Positions 19,947-64,000 of a stretch of 64,000 nucleotides of DNA are shown here, piece by piece. Origin of the DNA: Dromaius novaehollandiae (taxonomy: Eukaryota > Chordata > Aves > Casuariiformes > Dromaiidae); the NCBI RefSeq assembly GCF_036370855.1, contig NC_088110.1, positions 23,369,501-23,433,500 on the forward strand, read 5' to 3'. Positions within the stretch are counted from its first letter, which is position 1. Every line of letters starts with the position of its first letter. Made by a program: the position numbers and the translations under genes. Below the pieces are notes generated by a model. The model did no database searches. It worked only from the letters and a program-made list of their open reading frames with translations, and had not been told where the DNA came from.

Positions 19947-20337
19947 CTGCCAGGAAGGAAGGACTCAGCCCTGGGCAGCAGCGTCCTCCAGCCCCTTCCC
20001 ACCAGCCCTGCACCCGCAGCACCTTCCCGCACTCGGTGCTGGTGCAATGGGGAGCCAGCGCCCCGGCAGCCTTTACGCAGGGGCCACGCCTGCCCTTTGG
20101 CCGGGACAGCAGCGGTGGCGGACTCTGCCAGCCGGGCTCTTGCGCAAAGCAGCACGTGGGGCCCTGAGTCAGCAGCGGAGCAAAGGTGAGTTGCAGACAT
20201 GGGGCAGCACCCTCGCCCGGGGCCCTTGCGGGGAGCAGCGGGGTCAGAGGCACCCGGGGCAGCTCCGGCCCCCACCCATCCCACCCACCTGGCCCCAGGG
20301 CCACCTCCAGCAGCCTCGCTGCTCCCACCCCACTCAC

Positions 20338-20366
20338 CTCCAGCAGCCACCAGACCCTCTGCACCA
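20338..20366 (-). other. CIDEC: CIDE gene non-coding exon 1 (inferred)
   Basis: About 25-30 bp downstream of the minus-strand TATA box. It ends with a strong donor, gag|gtgagt, at 20337 (minus strand). The next acceptor in the transcript is at 19947, giving a 391-bp first intron. Confidence 0.55.
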
Positions 20367-20390
20367 GCTGCTCCTGCCTGCCCCGCTCCC

Positions 20391-20514
20391 CTTATATAGC
20401 TGCCACCCGCTGGCTCCACCCCCCAGGCCCCGCCCCTGCTGCCTGAGCCAATCCCCTCCTCGCCAACTGGCACAGGGGGCGGGGCCAGCACAGGGGGCGG
20501 GGCCAGCCTGGCAC
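20391..20514 (-). promoter_or_regulatory. CIDE gene core promoter: TATA, GC box, CCAAT, tandem GC boxes
   Basis: On the minus strand: TATATAAG at 20391-20398, a GC box from CCCCGCCCC near 20428-20436, an inverted CCAAT at 20448-20452, and two GGGGGCGGGGC boxes (plus-strand reading) in direct repeat at about 20474-20505. The spacing is that of a textbook focused promoter, unlike the CpG-island promoter of ZC3H18. Confidence 0.75.
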
Positions 20515-20559
20515 TCCTGCCCTGCTGCAAGGGACAAGGAGCGAGTGTCTCCTGGTGTC

Positions 20560-21330
20560 CCCAGCGAGCGTCCTCCCAGGTCACCCTGAGCGAGCGCCCT
20601 CCCGGGCTGCGCGCAGCAAGCATCCTCCGGCCTGCCCCACGCGAGCATCCTCCATCCCTCCCCACGCGAGCATCCTCCGGCCTGCCCCACGCGAGCATCC
20701 TCCATCCCTCCCCACGCGAGCATCCTCCGGCCTGCCCCACGTGAGCATCCTCCATACCGCCACACGTGAGCATCCTCCAGCCACCCCACGCGAGCATCTT
20801 CCAGATGCCCCACGCAAGCATCCTCCTGGGCGGCCCTGTTCGAGCACCCTCCCCATGCCCCACGTGAGCATCCTCCATCCCTCCCCAAGCGAGCATCCTC
20901 CAGCCTGCCCCACACGAGCATCCTCTGGCCTGCCCCATGCAAGCGTCCTCGAGGTGCCCCGTGCGAGCATCCTCTAGGCACCCCATGTGAGCATCCTCCT
21001 GGGCTGCCCTGTTTGAGCACCCTCCCCATGCCCCACACGAGCATCCTCCATCCCTCCCCAAGCGAGCATCCTCCAGACGCCCTGTGCGAGCATCCTCCTG
21101 GGCTGCCCTGTTCAAGCAACCTCCGTGGGCCCCACACGAGCATCCTCCAGCCTGCCCCACACAAGCCTCCTCCTGGGCTGCCCCATGCGAGCATCCTCCA
21201 GCCCGCCCCATGCGAGCGCCCCGCAGGCTGCCCCGAGCGAGCTCCCTCCCAGCACCCCAAGCAATGGTCCTCCAGCCGCCCCGAGCAAGCACCCTGGGAG
21301 AGGGAGCATCCTCGGGGCCGCCCCAGCAAG
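20560..21330. repeat. Minisatellite, about 30 copies of a 25-bp unit
   Basis: Units are based on GCGAGCATCCTCC followed by GGCCTGCCCCAC or ATCCCTCCCCAC, the two types alternating near 20640-20740 to give a 50-bp higher-order period. It starts about 50 bp upstream of the CIDE promoter GC boxes. It is open in several frames on both strands, creating repetitive shadow frames rich in GCS, WRMLAWG and EDARVG. Confidence 0.93.
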
Positions 21331-21654
21331 CCCCCGGCCGGCCCGCACTGACTGTCGTCCCGGCACGCGCCCCAGGGGCTTCTCCGCTGGCTGCTAGCGC
21401 GGTTGGGCCCGGCTGGTTTCGTGGAGTGAGCGTCTCCGGGCCCTCTGCCCGCGCCGCGTGAGGCGGCTGAGGTCAGCGGGGCCTTGGGCAGCCGTCGCGA
21501 CAGCCGGCTCCCTCGGGAAGGGGCGCGGGGATTGCTGAAGCACCGCCAGACCGGAGCCGGCCGGAGGGGAAGCAGCGCGGCGGCGGCCGCAGCGCCGTGG
21601 GGAGCTGCTCCCAGGGCCAGGCGGGCTGTGCCGGCTGCCGTGAGCCATCACCTC

Positions 21655-22500
21655 CGGCACATACGTATGCGTGTGTCTGCCGGCATACGTCTGCATGTGT
21701 CTATATCCTCCATGTGGGTATGTGTGCCTGTATGCACAGCTCCACATATGTGCATCAATGCCTCCACGCGTGTGCATCCGTACCTTCCTGTCTATATACG
21801 TCTAACTCCATGTGCATTTCTGTCTCCACGTACGTGTACATCTCCACATGTGCGTGTGCATTTAGGTAAGCCTTTATGTGAGTGTGTGCACGTCTGCGTA
21901 GCTCTGCATGCATGTGCGCCGGCAGCTCCACGTTCACACGCGCGTGTGCGTGGAGCTCCGTGAGCACACCGCACGCCTGGGTACCTCCAGGAGCAGACGC
22001 GCATGTCTAGCCCACATCCACACGTGCACCGAAGTGCGCGTACGCAGGCACGCACGCCCCTCGCTGCGCTCTCACGCCGATCCGCACGGGCACGCGTGCA
22101 GCCGCGGCCCTGTGCGTGCAGGAACGCCTCGCTCCGCGTGCCCACCCGCACGCGCGTGGGCTCCCCCGTGTGCCTGCATGCATTACCCCCCCGTGGGCCC
22201 CCCCGCACGTGGGCACCCTCCACGCGTTCCCATGCACACCCATCCCCAGCTGCACACCTCTGTGGCCTCTGCGGGCATGCACGGGCGTGCCCCTCCGCGC
22301 GCGCACGCGGGCGTGGGCGCTCCCACGAGCACCTACGCGCGTGTGCGTGCATGTGCACGCCACCCACGCGTGTGCGCGCCTGCAGCTGCACCTGCCCGGA
22401 CAGGCGTGTATCCCCAGGCGTGCACGCCCGCGCGTGCCCCCGCGCGTGCGCACGCGTGTATCCCCCCAGCGCGCGCGTGCGCCCCACGCGGAGCAGCGGA
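21655..22500. repeat. Alternating purine-pyrimidine (CA/TG/CG) rich tract
   Basis: A degenerate stretch of about 850 bp of ACGTGTGC, CATGCACG and GCGCGTGC type words with no fixed unit. Such sequence favours Z-DNA. It ends about 120 bp before the CRE of the ZC3H18 promoter. Confidence 0.8.
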
Positions 22501-22778
22501 CGCGCGCGGGCCCTTTAAGGCGCGGGCGGGGCCGTGGCGCGCGGCTGCGCGCGCGTGCGCGCAGGAGGAGCGCGGCCGCCCCCCCCTCCCCTCGGCGCGG
22601 AGGCCGTCGCGCCCGGATGACGTCACGCCATGGCCGCCCTGCGCCGCCGCGAGTAGAGGCCCCGGCCCGTCCCGGCCCGTCCCGCGCCCCGCGCCGGAGC
22701 CGCTCCCTCGCCGCCGCCCGCCCCCGCCCCGGCCCCCTCCCCGGCGCAGGCCTCGCCCCCCCCCGCCCGCCCGCCCAG

Positions 22779-22780
<2 letters not shown>
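22490..22780 (+). promoter_or_regulatory. ZC3H18 CpG-island promoter with full CRE
   Basis: Very CpG-dense DNA with a perfect palindromic CRE, TGACGTCA, at 22618-22625 and no TATA box. It is followed by the first exon's donor at 22779. Single-CRE CpG-island promoters are typical of housekeeping genes such as this one. Confidence 0.65.
22630..22778 (+). other. ZC3H18: ZC3H18 non-coding first exon (5' limit uncertain)
   Basis: GC-rich sequence ending in ccgcccag|gtgagc, a strong donor at 22779. The 5' end is set only by proximity to the CRE. Depending on the true start site, an ATG in excellent context (gccATGG) at 22630-22632 with an 8-codon frame ending TAG at 22654-22656 would be a short upstream ORF. 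Confidence 0.5.
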
Positions 22781-62522
<39,742 letters not shown>

Positions 62523-64000
62523 GTACAGCCTTGACCCTTAATAACCTTTGTCAATTTAGCAGGAAATAACTCTTTGTAACTGTTGAGGTTACTGCAACAA
62601 AAGCTCTCTCCAGGGTGAAATACTGAAGCTACAGGTAAGTAGGACATGAAATAAGATTGTTCATTCATATATTGTTATAAATCTTGAATCATGAAAGTAG
62701 AACAATATTGGTAGTGTCCATGGGGTTATTCAAGTAAATGATTCTTCATGTCAGCTGAACTGTTTTTACTTAAATTATGATCAAAACATCATCTCCATGT
62801 TGACAGTTCTTAATTTAACATTTTATCTTGCTGGGGGAAAAGAAATCCATAATGTATTTACAAGGTAACAGTTTCAGGCTACAGAGCTTTGCTATTCTTA
62901 ACCTCTACTACCTCCAGTTATTAAATGTCCTTAGGGAAGATGCTTGGCCTGTCAGTTAGAAGTAGGTCAGGAAATACCTAAAAGGCCCAGCTAATGGCCG
63001 TTTTCCTTTGCTGGTAAAGTTGCATGACTGCTTCCCTCTGTGTTTAGCCAAAAGTGAATAGTTATATGGCTGTTAGTCTGTGGGATTTGTAAACAGCTAG
63101 CTAACTCCAGTAAAGAGCCAAGAAATAAACCCCTTTTGAAGTCCTTACTCAGGTTTTTTTTACATCTGTTGATACACAAGAATCTCTGAAACCTCACAGG
63201 TGGCTTTTAAACACACAGCTTTGCTGTGCTAAAGTATAGGGTTAAAAGTAGACTTACTGTAGTCCAAAAATAGTGGATAAAATAGAACTTGGCTCTGACT
63301 GGTGCTAATTCACATATCCGAACACTGTGAAATTCCAAGGCTGAACATCCGCATTATTTTGTGGAAATGCAAACATGTTTACTACATGCTTGTCTCATTC
63401 ATCAGATGAGGCAAGGGTGATGCAAGAGGTTCAGAGAGCACTTGGGCATGCTTGCTCTGCACTACTCTGCTCTTAAAGGGAGTTGAGAGGAAGAAAATGT
63501 GAAAACCTAATGCAGGTACCAGGGGTGTGCTTGCTGCTTTTACAGGTGTGTGGAAAAGGAGGTTGCTGCTCCCTGAAGCTTGCTTTCTATATATAACACA
63601 TATAGATGAGGTAGAAGGGCAGAGATGGGCAGTGAGTAGTATTCTTGGTAAAGCAGGAAAGGAGAGGTGGCTGGCAGCTTCAGTGTTTGTTGCCAAGCTG
63701 CATGCTGCTGGTTGAAGCTAACTCTGTGTGTACTGTTGTTGAAACAGTGCCCACTTGGATTCTGGCACCAGAGCATTTCTGCAGCAAGGGCAGTATGATC
63801 TGTGCCCAAACCAAGCCAGATTAACCATCACAACCCTGTAGCCAGGACCTTTCCCAGAGAAGGAATTCCTGACTCACGGAGTCACCATCGTGGCCTTCGT
63901 TTAGACCTTCTCTCAGACCTTGGTTCTCTCAGAATACCTGCAGGTAGTGACTTTGTGACTTGTTCGAGGGCATGTCTGCCTTGCAGCTGCCGCAGCCTGT
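62523..64000 (+). other. ZC3H18 intron 13, runs to the window edge
   Basis: No exon of the expected downstream protein was recognised. A good acceptor, gtctgccttgcag, ends at 63986, leaving 14 bases, too few to judge. Confidence 0.7.

Noticed and set aside
19886-21292. 468-residue minus-strand frame with GCS/WRMLAWG/EDARVG repeats
   Set aside because: It is translation of the 25-bp minisatellite, continuing into CIDE exon 2 out of the true frame. No start, domain or promoter supports a protein.
20560-21330. Regular 25-bp repeats considered as a CRISPR array
   Set aside because: There are no unique spacers between repeats; units are head-to-tail and diverged, and the host is a vertebrate.

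Overview
This is vertebrate nuclear DNA, most likely from a bird or another sauropsid. The evidence is two conserved vertebrate genes next to each other (ZFPM1, then ZC3H18), a very GC-rich first third full of minisatellites followed by a lower-GC intron landscape, very short introns in ZFPM1, and no recognisable young SINE or L1 copies. The species call is an inference. All exons were placed by reading splice signals and reading frames and by comparing with remembered mammalian family members; no alignment was run.

Layout. (1) 1-8547: GC-rich sequence before the first visible ZFPM1 (FOG1) exon, almost certainly an intron of that gene. It carries AT-richer islands dense in GATA motifs. (2) 8548-15414: the seven 3' coding exons of ZFPM1 on the + strand, with all nine zinc fingers and the CtBP-binding motif, followed by a 3'UTR with two AATAAA signals near 16330. 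The N-terminal exons lie upstream of the window. (3) 16360-18440: intergenic, with one ATGCATGC-rich tandem repeat. (4) 20366-18450: a complete minus-strand CIDE-family gene, closest to CIDEC/FSP27 (239 residues, six exons), with a clear TATA/CCAAT/GC-box promoter. (5) 20560-22500: a 25-bp minisatellite, then a long stretch of alternating purine-pyrimidine DNA. (6) 22600 to the window end: ZC3H18 on the + strand, with a CpG-island promoter, a non-coding first exon and twelve coding exons (738 codons). The gene runs off the right edge.

The genes do not form a pathway. ZFPM1 is the GATA-factor cofactor of blood and heart development. The CIDE gene is predicted to act at lipid droplets. ZC3H18 is a nuclear RNA-surveillance adaptor. 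The points most worth checking are the GATA/E-box clusters in the ZFPM1 introns (including a perfect GATA-Ebox-GATA palindrome), the CIDE gene lodged between ZFPM1 and ZC3H18, and two consecutive 87-nt stop-free introns between FOG1 zinc-finger exons.
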